Shown here piece after piece: positions 33,433-42,379 of a stretch of DNA of 64,000 nucleotides. The stretch covers positions 1,054,001 through 1,118,000 of the forward strand of contig CBDDPZ010000008.1 in assembly GCA_965232575.1 (NCBI GenBank). The letters run 5' to 3'. The stretch is from Bin5 sp965232575 (lineage in GTDB: Bacteria; Chloroflexota; Anaerolineae; Caldilineales; Caldilineaceae). The number at the start of each line of letters is the position of its first letter. Within the stretch, counting starts at the first letter, position 1. The notes under the pieces were generated by a model, which saw only the letters and a program-made list of their open reading frames with translations, searched no databases and had not been told where the DNA came from. The position numbers and the translations under genes were made by a program.

Positions 33433-34668
33433 ATGAAGTCCGGCACGGTCAACAGACGACTGCTGACAATTCTGCTGGTCGTCTTTGTCCAGATGCTGGG
33501 CGCCTCTCTGATATTTCCTGTCCTGCCGCTGTATGCGCAGCGGCACTTTCATATGTCGGCGGAGATGATCACGCTGCTCACCTCCTCTTTCTTCGCCGCC
33601 CAATTCCTCGCCGGTCCATATGTCGGCCGCCTTTCCGACAATTACGGACGGATTCCGGTTCTGATCGTCAGCCAGATCGGGACCGTTGTCAGCTTTGTGC
33701 TGTTGGCCTTTGCGCCGAGCTTTGGCTGGCTCTTCTTTGCCCGCATCCTGGACGGAATCACCGGCGGCAATATCATCGTAGCCCAGGCATACATTACCGA
33801 CATCACCCCGCGGGAAAAGCGTACCGAGAGCCTCGGCTACATCTTGGCCGTTTTCGGCCTCGGTTTCATCTTCGGCCCCGCGCTGGGCGGCGTGCTTGCC
33901 GCAGCCTACGGTCCCACAGTGCCATTTCTGGTAGCCGCGGCCGCCGCGGCGGCCGTCGTCCTGCTCACTTGGTACGCGCTCGATGAGACGCTCTCGGCAG
34001 AGGAAAGACGCCGCGCCCGCGCCCGCCGCGCCGGCAGCCTCACTATCGGCAGTCTGCTGGGAGGCGCTCCCTGGGCCCTGCCGCTGCTGGCGATCCTCCT
34101 GATCGCCTTTCTCGGTCAGTTTGCGCTGGGGCTGTTGCAGTCTACCTTTGCGCTCTTCGGCGAAGCTGTACTGTTCAAGGGCGAAAGCCGGGAGGTCACC
34201 GACGTCGGCATCGGCCTGTTGCTCTCCGTTGTGGGGGTCTCCCAGCTGTTCACACAGACCTATCTGCTGCGGCGGTTGGCGCGGCGCTTCGACGAGGGTC
34301 AGCTTGTCGTGATAGGCAGTGTTCTGCGTACTTTAGGCATGACGATCTACGCGATCGTAACGACGCCGTGGCTTGGGGCATTCGGCTCACTATTCTTTGC
34401 TGTCGGATTTGGGATCGCCAGTCCTCCCCTGCAGTCGATGTCCACCTCATTCGTGGCTGATCAGGACCGGGGTGGCGTACTGGGCTGGTTTCAGTCGAGC
34501 ATCAATCTGTCCACGATCATCAGCACGGCCATCGCCGGTGTCATATTTGCCCGGGGGCCGACAGTGCCGTATTGGATCGGCGCGGCCACGTCCGCTTTGG
34601 TGGTGCTGGCAATGATCGGTATGATGCGGTGGATGCCGACTCAGCCCGTCCGCGCGTCAGAAGCGTAG
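33433..34668 (+). CDS. Major facilitator superfamily transporter
   Basis: 411-residue multidrug/TetA-like MFS permease with about 12 membrane helices. Motif A, which governs conformational switching, reads GRLSDNYGRIP in loop 2-3. Motif C-like glycine-rich helix GYILAVFGLGFIFGPALGG follows in helix 5. The substrate is unknown; family members export drugs or sugars. It stands between the LysM protein and the UxaA-type protein on the same strand; the 43-bp gap to the latter suggests co-transcription. Confidence 0.9.
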   Translation: MKSGTVNRRLLTILLVVFVQMLGASLIFPVLPLYAQRHFHMSAEMITLLTSSFFAAQFLAGPYVGRLSDNYGRIPVLIVSQIGTVVSFVLLAFAPSFGWLFFARILDGITGGNIIVAQAYITDITPREKRTESLGYILAVFGLGFIFGPALGGVLAAAYGPTVPFLVAAAAAAAVVLLTWYALDETLSAEERRRARARRAGSLTIGSLLGGAPWALPLLAILLIAFLGQFALGLLQSTFALFGEAVLFKGESREVTDVGIGLLLSVVGVSQLFTQTYLLRRLARRFDEGQLVVIGSVLRTLGMTIYAIVTTPWLGAFGSLFFAVGFGIASPPLQSMSTSFVADQDRGGVLGWFQSSINLSTIISTAIAGVIFARGPTVPYWIGAATSALVVLAMIGMMRWMPTQPVRASEA

Positions 34669-34710
34669 AGGGTCTGGTGTAAAGTGTATGTCGAGTAACG
34701 GAGAACCCTG

Positions 34711-37500
34711 ATGACACACAAAGAACGGTCGCACACGGCAATCCAGCCCGACCTGAACACACCGATTCCCTTTGATGACGTCGCCCGCCTGCCGCAGGCC
34801 AGCGACAATGTCGCCATCGCCACCCGCCGCCTGGCAGCCGGGTTCACAATTGAGCGTGACGGCGCGCGGTTCAGGCTCGATACAACTATACTCGTCGGCC
34901 ATCGTTTCGCTATCGAACCGATTGCAGAGGGCGAACCTCTGATGTCCTGGGGTCTTCCTTTCGGCATGGCGACGCGTCCGATCGCGCCGGGCGAGTATGT
35001 ATGCAACGTCGGCATGATCGAGGCGCTCAGCGGACGCGCCCTCGATTTCACCCTCCCGCAGCAACCGAATTTCCAGGACCGGATCATCCCCTACGAAGTC
35101 GACGAAGCGGCTTTTCGCCCTGGCCGGCAGGTGGACCGATATAAAGAGGAGCGCACCTTTCTGGGGTTCCGACGCGCCGGCGGGCGCGGCGTCGGCACAC
35201 GCAACACGATCGTCATCCTGGGGACGACCTCCAGCACGGCCGCCTTTGTCAGAAGTCTGGCGCAGACATTGCAGCCAGCCGCCGGCGCCTTCCCCGGCTT
35301 CGACGGCATCGTTGCTATCGCCCACACCGAGGGCAGCGGCTATGAACGGCTGAACAACCGAGAGTTTGTGTTGCGCACGCTTGCCGGGTTGATCGTACAT
35401 CCGAATGTCGGCGCGGTACTGGCGGTGGATGTACTCGAAACACACCCGGACGCCGACCATGCAATCAGCAACGCCGAGCTGGAGGCCTACCTGCGCGCGC
35501 ATGAATATCCCCTGGCGGAAGTGACGCATCGCTTCTTCACGCTGTCCGGGGACTGGGAAGCCGACTTGACGGAAGCGTCGGCAACCGTAGAGCACTGGCT
35601 GCCTGAGATCGCGACCCTGCCGCGAACACCGGAGTCGCTGGCCCATCTGAACATCGCCCTTCAATGCGGCGGCTCGGACGCCTTCTCCGGGCTCTCCGGC
35701 AATCCTCTGGCCTCCGCCGTTGCCAAAGAGGTCATTCGCTACGGTGGACGCGCCAACCTGGCCGAGACCGACGAACTGATCGGCGCCGAAGCCTATCTCC
35801 TGCAGAACACGCGCGATCTGGCGACCGCGCGGGCCTTTCTCGACTATGTTGCGCAGTTCAAGGAGCGGCTGGCCTGGCACGGCCAGACCGCTGAGGGCAA
35901 TCCCACCGGCGGAAACAAGCTGCGCGGGCTCTACAACATTGCGCTCAAGTCGATCGGCGCTGCAATCAAGCGCCACCCCGACGTGCGGCTGGATTGGGTT
36001 GTCGATTACGGGGAGCGGATGGTGAAGACCGCGAACGTCTCGGCGCCGCGCGGGACCGCGCCCGACCCGGCGCCCGGCTTCTACTTTATGAACACACCGG
36101 GCAACGACCTGGAAAGCATCGCCGGTCAGGTGGCCGGCGGCTCGAATTTGATCATTTTCGTCACCGGCAACGGTTCGATCACCAATTTCCCATTTGTGCC
36201 GACGATCAAAGTGATGACAACGACGTCGCGCTTCGAGCTGCTCTCCGAGGAAATGGACGTGAACGCCGGCGCCTACCTGGATGGGATGACGATGGACCAG
36301 TTGTGCGGCGAGAGTCTCGATCTTCTGGTGGAGATCGTGTCCGGCCGGCGCAGCAAGGGCGAGCTTGCCGGTCACTCGCAGATCTCCATCTGGCGCAACT
36401 GGCAGCAGCAGGACCACAGCCAACTGCAGACGATCCTGGAGCGCCCGCAGCCGGACGGGAATCCGCTCTCGATCAGAACGCAACCCGGTGAGCTCGAGCG
36501 GACCGACCTGCCCCAACCGGCAGGCGCGCGTGTCGGCCTGATTCTTCCCACCAGTCTCTGTTCCAGCCAGATCGCCGGCATGGCAGCGCAGCGTCTCAAC
36601 CGGGTGGCCTCTGAGCCGAAGGCCGACGGTCCTTGTGAAGCCGGGATGCCTCCCCTGTTTACCGCCCTGCCCCACACAGAGGGCTGCGGCGTCGCCTTCG
36701 CCTCAACGCAGGCGATCTATGCCCGCACAATGATCGGTTACGCCACCCATCCCCTGGTGGGCGCCTGTCTCTTTCTGGAGCATGGCTGCGAAAAGGCCCA
36801 CAACGACTACATCCATTCGTTGCTGCGCGACGGCGGCCTTGCCGAGGAGGACTTCGGCTGGGCCAGCGTACAGTTGGATGGCGGCATCGCCAGTGTCCTC
36901 GACAAGATCGACGGCTACTTCGCCGAGCAGGACTCCAAGCTGCGCCGGCAGAACGAACACGACCGCAAGCTGTCTTTGGCGCTGCTCAGCGACGGCGCCG
37001 TGCCCGCAGCTGTTGCGGAAACCCTCGCACGCATCGCCCGCTGGGTCGCGGCCGCCGGCGGCACGGTCGTCACACCTGTATCCGGCGGTTTAATCGAGGC
37101 GCCCGCCTTTCGCGCCGCCCTGGGAATAGACGCTGCCGACTTGGCGCCTTCCCTCGCCTACGGCCAGGCCGCGGAGGCAGTCGGTTTCCACCTGATGGAA
37201 ATGCCCACCTCCCATTGGAGCGAGACGCTGACCGGTCTCGGCGCCAGCGGCGCGCAGTTGATCATCGCCTACTCCGACAGGTTGAGAGCGGGGCATCCGC
37301 TTGTGCCCATCCTGCAGCTTGCCGGCGAGGAAGCGCGCACCGCGCCGGATTTGAGGCTGTGCGGCGACCCGGGCGCGTGGCCGCAACAGATCCTGGATCT
37401 GGCAGCGCAAACGCTGGCGGGCAGCTACCAGCCGCAATGCACTGTTCACAAGCACATCGACTTTCAGCTCACCCGCGGTCTGCTGGGGATTTCAACATAG
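34711..37500 (+). CDS. UxaA-family hydrolyase with duplicated module
   Basis: 929 residues, nearly twice a usual UxaA (altronate/galactarate dehydratase) protein. Residues about 20-115 are an SAF-like N-terminal domain. Residues about 150-565 carry the main domain: RGVGTRNTIVIL, an HTEGSG copy of the family's HTxGCG motif (Cys replaced by Ser), LQCGGSDAFSGLSGNP, MNTPGNDLESIAGQ and NGSITNFPFVPTIKV. Residues about 590-929 hold a second, more canonical copy: HTEGCG, then GYATHPLVGACLFLEHGCEK. So each half keeps different parts of the active site. It should dehydrate a sugar acid. The MFS gene upstream may import it. Confidence 0.82.
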   Translation: MTHKERSHTAIQPDLNTPIPFDDVARLPQASDNVAIATRRLAAGFTIERDGARFRLDTTILVGHRFAIEPIAEGEPLMSWGLPFGMATRPIAPGEYVCNVGMIEALSGRALDFTLPQQPNFQDRIIPYEVDEAAFRPGRQVDRYKEERTFLGFRRAGGRGVGTRNTIVILGTTSSTAAFVRSLAQTLQPAAGAFPGFDGIVAIAHTEGSGYERLNNREFVLRTLAGLIVHPNVGAVLAVDVLETHPDADHAISNAELEAYLRAHEYPLAEVTHRFFTLSGDWEADLTEASATVEHWLPEIATLPRTPESLAHLNIALQCGGSDAFSGLSGNPLASAVAKEVIRYGGRANLAETDELIGAEAYLLQNTRDLATARAFLDYVAQFKERLAWHGQTAEGNPTGGNKLRGLYNIALKSIGAAIKRHPDVRLDWVVDYGERMVKTANVSAPRGTAPDPAPGFYFMNTPGNDLESIAGQVAGGSNLIIFVTGNGSITNFPFVPTIKVMTTTSRFELLSEEMDVNAGAYLDGMTMDQLCGESLDLLVEIVSGRRSKGELAGHSQISIWRNWQQQDHSQLQTILERPQPDGNPLSIRTQPGELERTDLPQPAGARVGLILPTSLCSSQIAGMAAQRLNRVASEPKADGPCEAGMPPLFTALPHTEGCGVAFASTQAIYARTMIGYATHPLVGACLFLEHGCEKAHNDYIHSLLRDGGLAEEDFGWASVQLDGGIASVLDKIDGYFAEQDSKLRRQNEHDRKLSLALLSDGAVPAAVAETLARIARWVAAAGGTVVTPVSGGLIEAPAFRAALGIDAADLAPSLAYGQAAEAVGFHLMEMPTSHWSETLTGLGASGAQLIIAYSDRLRAGHPLVPILQLAGEEARTAPDLRLCGDPGAWPQQILDLAAQTLAGSYQPQCTVHKHIDFQLTRGLLGIST

Positions 37501-37546
37501 CGAGCGCCAGTATCCGAGCGTTCGCCGTCAGTGGCGGTGGTACCGA

Positions 37547-38716
37547 TTACTGGGACGGCTGGCCGCTGCCGGCATCACGCGACGCAATCGCCGGGAAGTC
37601 CCCCGGCTCCACCAGGAGACGTGCTGCGCGGTTTTCCACGTCGATCAGCCACAGCGAGGGCACGACATCCGGCCCCCGCAGGGGAAACCGTCGCGTGATC
37701 AGAAAGCGTCCGTCGGGACTCCAGACCGGCGGCCCGTGATCGTAGACGGGATCCGCTGTCAGCGCGACCGCCTCCGTGCCGTCGGGGCGCATCCGCCAAA
37801 TCTGGCTGGCCCGCGTCGCGCCCGGGCCTTCCAACTCTTTGCGCCGAAACGCGATCCAGGCGCCGTCAGCCGACGGGACGGCCGAACTGTCGTGGACCAG
37901 GGCCGCGGCGTCGCTCCCCACCTCACTCAACTCGACCTGCTCGCCGCTTTCAACGTCGATCGCGATCAGATGGGTCATCCATTCATCGCCGCTCTGCCTG
38001 AAATCGGTTGTATACAGCCTGGGTAGGGAACGGTCCCAGGAGCATGTCTCACCGGTGGCGGTTGGATAAAAGTCGGTCTGCCCGGCCTCGCCTGCCGGCC
38101 CCGCAGACAGATTGATGACCGCCAACTGCTGTTCCTCTGGCGAAACGAAGCAGAGCCACGCCCCATCAGCAGACCAGCGGGCGTCGAGTCCAAGACGCTG
38201 GCTGTCGCTGAAGATCGGCGCAGTTTCGCCCGATTTCACATCCAGAATCCAAATCCGCGGCGGGCTGAGCACACCGGACGCAAACGCGTTGACCGCACGA
38301 CGCGTGTAGGCCAGAAGTGCGCCGTCGGCCGACCAACTCGGTCCACTGCATGACGCGTTTTCGCAGGCCAACAACGGCCTGTCCTGTCCGCTGGCCAGAT
38401 CGATCAGCCGCAGATCGCTGAACCCCAGTTCCCCTAGCGCCCCGTAGGCGATCAACCTGCCGTCGGGTGACGGCGCGAAATCCCATACACTGACTTCAGT
38501 TGGGGTCAGGGGGCGTGGCGAGAGGTCGGCGCTGAACTCTTCATCCGTGAACGGCAACGAGTGCAACTGGGCGCGCCCGACTTCATCGACCGTCTTGTAG
38601 AGCAGGTAGACGGCGCCGTCGTCTCCGGCAACCCGGCGGCTTTGTCCCCACAGGCCGAGGAGCAACAGCGTGCACAGGCTGAGGATCGAGAGTACGGTCA
38701 GATCAAAACGGCTCAT
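37547..38716 (-). CDS. Membrane-anchored TolB/PD40 beta-propeller protein
   Basis: 389 residues with an N-terminal signal anchor (LTVLSILSLCTLLLLGLWG) and then repeated WD40-like PD40 blades: WDFAPSPDGRLIAYGA, PSWSADGALLAYTRR, ARWSADGAWLCFVSP, VPSADGAWIAFRRKE and PVWSPDGRFLITRRF. The propeller lies outside the membrane and is probably a binding scaffold; no catalytic motif is seen. Convergent with the UxaA-type gene. Confidence 0.85.
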   Translation of the reverse strand: MSRFDLTVLSILSLCTLLLLGLWGQSRRVAGDDGAVYLLYKTVDEVGRAQLHSLPFTDEEFSADLSPRPLTPTEVSVWDFAPSPDGRLIAYGALGELGFSDLRLIDLASGQDRPLLACENASCSGPSWSADGALLAYTRRAVNAFASGVLSPPRIWILDVKSGETAPIFSDSQRLGLDARWSADGAWLCFVSPEEQQLAVINLSAGPAGEAGQTDFYPTATGETCSWDRSLPRLYTTDFRQSGDEWMTHLIAIDVESGEQVELSEVGSDAAALVHDSSAVPSADGAWIAFRRKELEGPGATRASQIWRMRPDGTEAVALTADPVYDHGPPVWSPDGRFLITRRFPLRGPDVVPSLWLIDVENRAARLLVEPGDFPAIASRDAGSGQPSQ

Positions 38717-38791
38717 GAATTCGAGGGCCGGGGACCAGATACAGGCCGCAGGTACGCCCGGCCTCCGAGCACTGGCATCATGTCACAGGCG

Positions 38792-39667
38792 TCAGGGATA
38801 GAGATAGGGTTGGTTAGGTTCCGGTACAGCCTCCAGCTGCTCCGCCACGAGTACAGGGATGTCACTGCCTCCCCGCGTGGCGAACTGTCCAACGACCCGC
38901 ACCCACTGGCCTTCCTCCAACTCCCCTTCAGAAGATAGACCGGCCGCCAGGCTGACCGGCAGGCCAACGGCCATGGCATCGGCCGCGCAGCAGCCGACAA
39001 CAAAACGGGTGAGGGTGAACTGTACCTCGTCCGCGGCGTCATCAAGATAGACAAAGCCAACGACATCGGCAGTGTCGGTTTCGGCCGGCCGTTCTCCCTG
39101 GTGAAAGGCGAGTACCCAATCCAGAATCGTGCGCTCGCTGCTATTTTGCGCCAGCGACGAACGCACGGCTGCCGGCAGAACGCTATCCAACCCCCCCGCG
39201 CTGATTTCACGGTTCTGCAGCGCAGCCACGCCCAGAGGACGGGGAGGCACCAGCAGCCCGAGAACTATAGGAAGGGAGATAAGCACAAACCCCGACCACC
39301 CCAAAGCGTGGCCATGATGGTGGTCGTTCTCTTCAGCCGGTGGTCGAGCCTCGCCCGTCAGGACGGATGCAGGATCATCCGACGCCGCGGGCGTATCTTC
39401 GGCCTCCTGGAGCAGGTAGCGGTAGCTTAACCCCACCACAATGAGACCGATCACCGCTGCCACCGTCAGCCAGTCAAACCGTTGACTGATGTAGTAGTTG
39501 AGCGTGCCGGACGTGATGCGCGTGAACAAAAAGATGCCCAGCCCCAGCAGAAGCAGCCCTTTGAGAGCGGCCTGCACCTTGGTCAGTCGCACCAGTCTGC
39601 CGGTCATCGTAACGGAATCCTGTGTCACTTTCTTGTCTGTCCTGTCTTGCGCCAAACTATCCGTCAA
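38792..39667 (-). CDS. TIGR03943-family putative permease subunit
   Basis: 291 residues, two N-terminal hydrophobic helices (ALKGLLLLGLGIFLFTRI and WLTVAAVIGLIVVGLSYRYL), a third around GFVLISLPIVLGLLVP, a His-containing loop (ENDHHHGHALG) and a C-terminal soluble beta domain (VVGFVYLDDAADEVQFTLTRFVVGCCAADAMAVGLPV). This is the YcgQ/TIGR03943 layout. The family is encoded beside YraQ/YcgR-type permeases, as here, with a four-base overlap between the genes. A role in metal or small-molecule handling is suggested by the His and CC motifs but is unproved. Confidence 0.85.
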   Translation of the reverse strand: MTDSLAQDRTDKKVTQDSVTMTGRLVRLTKVQAALKGLLLLGLGIFLFTRITSGTLNYYISQRFDWLTVAAVIGLIVVGLSYRYLLQEAEDTPAASDDPASVLTGEARPPAEENDHHHGHALGWSGFVLISLPIVLGLLVPPRPLGVAALQNREISAGGLDSVLPAAVRSSLAQNSSERTILDWVLAFHQGERPAETDTADVVGFVYLDDAADEVQFTLTRFVVGCCAADAMAVGLPVSLAAGLSSEGELEEGQWVRVVGQFATRGGSDIPVLVAEQLEAVPEPNQPYLYP

Positions 39668-40758
39668 ATACCCACCTGCACATTCCAGAAGACACCGATA
39701 ACCGCCACCAGCGCCAGCGGCAGCAGAATTAAATAAAGGACGGTGCGCCGTCGGAAAACCCCCAGAAACAGCAGTGAACTCTTGATATCCACCATCGGCC
39801 CGAACACGAGAAAGCCGAAAAGCGATCCGGTCGTGAAGGCGTTGCTGAAAGCCAGGGCGATAAAGGCGTCCACCGTCGAGCAGACCGACAGAATGAATGC
39901 CAGCGCCATCATCACAAAGACGGAGATAATCGGCCCCTGACCGATAGCGAGCAAAGTGGACTGGGGAACAACCGTCTGCATCGCCGCCGCCAGCAAGGCC
40001 CCGGCGATCAGATAGCGGCCCATGTCCAGAAAATCATCGCCCGCCATGACAAGCGCCTGCCAGATGCCCGGGCGGGAGCCACCGTGGTCGTGATGGTGAC
40101 TATGATCGTGATCATGACTGTGGTCGTGGTTATCATCGTCGTCGTGGCCGTTGGAGGTGGCCAGCGTCTCGGGCAGCAGGATCTCTCGCGGGCGGGCCAG
40201 ATGGAAGATCAGTCCAACCGTAAACGCCACAAGCATGCTGAATACGACCCGCCCCCACAGCACTGGTCCCCAACCGAAGGCCGCATAGGTACTGAAGATC
40301 ACGACCGGATTGATCACCGGCGCTGCCAGCAAAAAGGCGATCCCCACCGGCAGCGGCAGCCCCTTGCCGTACAGCCGTCGTGTCACCGGCACGACGCCGC
40401 ACTCGCAAACAGGGAAAACAAAGCCCAATCCGGCGCCGGCCAGCGCCGCCAGCAACGGATGATTGGGTATGTAGCGTTCCACCATCCCCTGATTCACGTA
40501 GACAGCGATGATGCCCGACACGACTGAACCGGCAATCAGAAAAGGGGCGGCTTCAATGAAAAGGCTGAGGAATATAGTGACAAACGTCTGGAATCGCTCG
40601 GCCGCGAAGAAACGGGCCTGGGGCGTGTTGATGCTGCTGGCCAGGACCACGACCAAGGCAAACACCAGGAACGCCGCAATCCCCCAGCGCGGGCGGCCGA
40701 ACCAGCGGTTCTCTACTCTCTCTGCAGCCGCCTGTGGCAGCGGTGATGTCTGACCCAT
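39664..40758 (-). CDS. YraQ/UPF0718-type permease with His-rich loop
   Basis: 364 residues with about eight membrane helices in two inverted halves. The family motifs are FVFPVCECGVVPVTRRL (with the conserved CECG), PVGIAFLLAAPVINPVVI, and in the second half ICSTVDAFIALAF-type and FGPMVDIKSSLLF segments. A cytoplasmic loop near residues 200-225 is almost only His and Asp (HDDDDNHDHSHDHDHSHHHD), a probable metal-binding segment. Related proteins (ArsP, YcgR) export arsenicals or other compounds; the loop suggests a divalent metal here. Same operon as the TIGR03943 gene. Confidence 0.87.
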   Translation of the reverse strand: MGQTSPLPQAAAERVENRWFGRPRWGIAAFLVFALVVVLASSINTPQARFFAAERFQTFVTIFLSLFIEAAPFLIAGSVVSGIIAVYVNQGMVERYIPNHPLLAALAGAGLGFVFPVCECGVVPVTRRLYGKGLPLPVGIAFLLAAPVINPVVIFSTYAAFGWGPVLWGRVVFSMLVAFTVGLIFHLARPREILLPETLATSNGHDDDDNHDHSHDHDHSHHHDHGGSRPGIWQALVMAGDDFLDMGRYLIAGALLAAAMQTVVPQSTLLAIGQGPIISVFVMMALAFILSVCSTVDAFIALAFSNAFTTGSLFGFLVFGPMVDIKSSLLFLGVFRRRTVLYLILLPLALVAVIGVFWNVQVGI

Positions 40759-41131
40759 TTGGTAGCGAGTAGGTGGTGGTCACTGTTGTTCATTCGCCAC
40801 CGAATCCTATCGAGCAAACTCGTATCAACGACATTAAGAAGCGGGTAGTGAAGTCGTCTTTTCTTGCTTCTCTCTACGATCTTCAATCTTACTTGAGGCA
40901 CCCTATTCTGCCAACCTGGAGCGTCCGGCGCTGTCCGTCCACACAACTGGCGAAACCCCACCGATAGGATGCCCATTTCTGTCAACCAGTACCCCTCTCC
41001 TTAGACAGAAACTGTCATTGTCGGTTATCATTCGCAATACCCTCCTGGCGATTTTTTCCAGCGTTCGCAGAGCCTGAAATCGTCCCGTCGAGGGTCTTCT
41101 TTCAAACGCCATCCAGTACAAGGCCTACGCA
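40759..41131. other. Divergent intergenic region, nothing recognised
   Basis: 373 bp between the permease operon (minus) and the aminotransferase (plus). A 72-codon minus-strand frame (40903-41121) is open, but it has no Shine-Dalgarno and no family resemblance. No clear promoter pair, metal-regulator box or RNA was found. Confidence 0.4.
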
Positions 41132-42316
41132 ATGTCACGCATGACGGTTGAACAGCTTCGGCAGGACCTTCCCATGACCCGGGAAGTCGGATATTTTCAG
41201 ACCGGGACTTACGGCCCCGCCAGCGACTCCGTGCTCCAGGCCGTGCGCGAGACCATGGAAACCGAGGCGCGTCACGGCCCCGCCACCCCCGCCGGCCGGC
41301 AGTCACACACCGAACGTGAGGCCGCCGCCCGCAGCGGACTGGCCCGGATGCTCAATGTAAAGGAAGAGGAGCTCGGCATCGAGACCAACACCTCCCGGGC
41401 CATGCAACAGATCGTGCGCGGCCTCGACTGGCAAGAGGGCGACGAGTTCGTCATGACCTCGCTCGAGCATGTCAGCACCTACGGCCTCTCCTATGCGCTG
41501 GAGCAGAAATACGGCGTGAAGACCATCGTGCTGGGCGAAGTGTACGACGAACATCTCCTCGGCGATCTCGCATCCGTGCTCACCGACCGCACCCGCCTGA
41601 TCTGCCTCAGCCACATCGCCTCCCCCAATGGCCGTCTGCTCCCCTGCAAGGATGCAGCCGCCATTGCCCACGACGCCGGCGTGCCCGTCATGCTCGACCT
41701 GGCCCAATCGGTCGGCCAGATGCCGGTGGACCTAAAGGAACTCGACTGCGACTTTGCCGTCGGTTCCGGCCACAAATGGCTGCTCGGCCCCATGGGTACC
41801 GGCTATATGTACATTTCTGAAAAACAGCTCCCCGGCTTTCGCCCCAACTTCATTCCCGACCGCAGCCCCTGGTCGCTTCCCGATGCCCCGACACCGGCGC
41901 CGACCGCCCGCTCCCGCACCGAGATCGGCACCTATAACCATGCCCTCGTCGTCGGCCTCGGCCGCGCCGTCGAGATCATGGAAAGCATCGGCCTGGATAC
42001 AATGCAGAAAAGAATAACCCAACTGTCAGATCGCCTGCGGCAGGGCGTCGGCCACATCGATCGCGCCCGCATCATTACGCCCCAGGAGGCGGGGAAGTCG
42101 GCCGGCATTACCTCGTTGATGTTCGACGGCTTCACCAAGACCGATATGGACGGCCTGGTTGAGAAAATGCATGAACGCCATCAGACGGTGGTCAAGTCCC
42201 AATGGCTGACCGCCCCGCCCGACCCGGTCAAAGTCGCCATGCGCATCTCCGTGGCCGCCTTTAACGACGAAAGTGAAGTAGACCGCCTTCTGGAGGGGCT
42301 GGACGAAGAACTGTAA
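41132..42316 (+). CDS. Class V aminotransferase-fold PLP enzyme
   Basis: 394 residues. PLP-binding Lys lies in GSGHKWLLGPMG (about residue 214), preceded by MLDLAQSVGQMPVD with the Asp that contacts the pyridine nitrogen. NTSRAMQQIVRGLDW and SLEHVSTYG form the phosphate- and ring-binding parts. The closest pattern is the isopenicillin-N-epimerase/cysteine-desulfurase-like group. The reaction could be transamination, epimerisation or lyase. It opens a same-strand run of six catabolic genes up to 47346. Confidence 0.87.
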   Translation: MSRMTVEQLRQDLPMTREVGYFQTGTYGPASDSVLQAVRETMETEARHGPATPAGRQSHTEREAAARSGLARMLNVKEEELGIETNTSRAMQQIVRGLDWQEGDEFVMTSLEHVSTYGLSYALEQKYGVKTIVLGEVYDEHLLGDLASVLTDRTRLICLSHIASPNGRLLPCKDAAAIAHDAGVPVMLDLAQSVGQMPVDLKELDCDFAVGSGHKWLLGPMGTGYMYISEKQLPGFRPNFIPDRSPWSLPDAPTPAPTARSRTEIGTYNHALVVGLGRAVEIMESIGLDTMQKRITQLSDRLRQGVGHIDRARIITPQEAGKSAGITSLMFDGFTKTDMDGLVEKMHERHQTVVKSQWLTAPPDPVKVAMRISVAAFNDESEVDRLLEGLDEEL

Positions 42317-42379
42317 CCACAGTGGCCGGTGAGACCGCCGGCAACGAGCAACTTTCCATCACCAAGAGGAAAAGAAAAA

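Noticed and set aside
41024..41042. Fur/Zur-like box GGTTATCATTCGCAATACC
   Set aside because: The dyad is weak and lies about 270 bases before the permease start; not good enough to call.
40903..41121. 72-codon minus-strand gene
   Set aside because: No Shine-Dalgarno, no recognisable family and a composition typical of chance open frames in GC-rich DNA.
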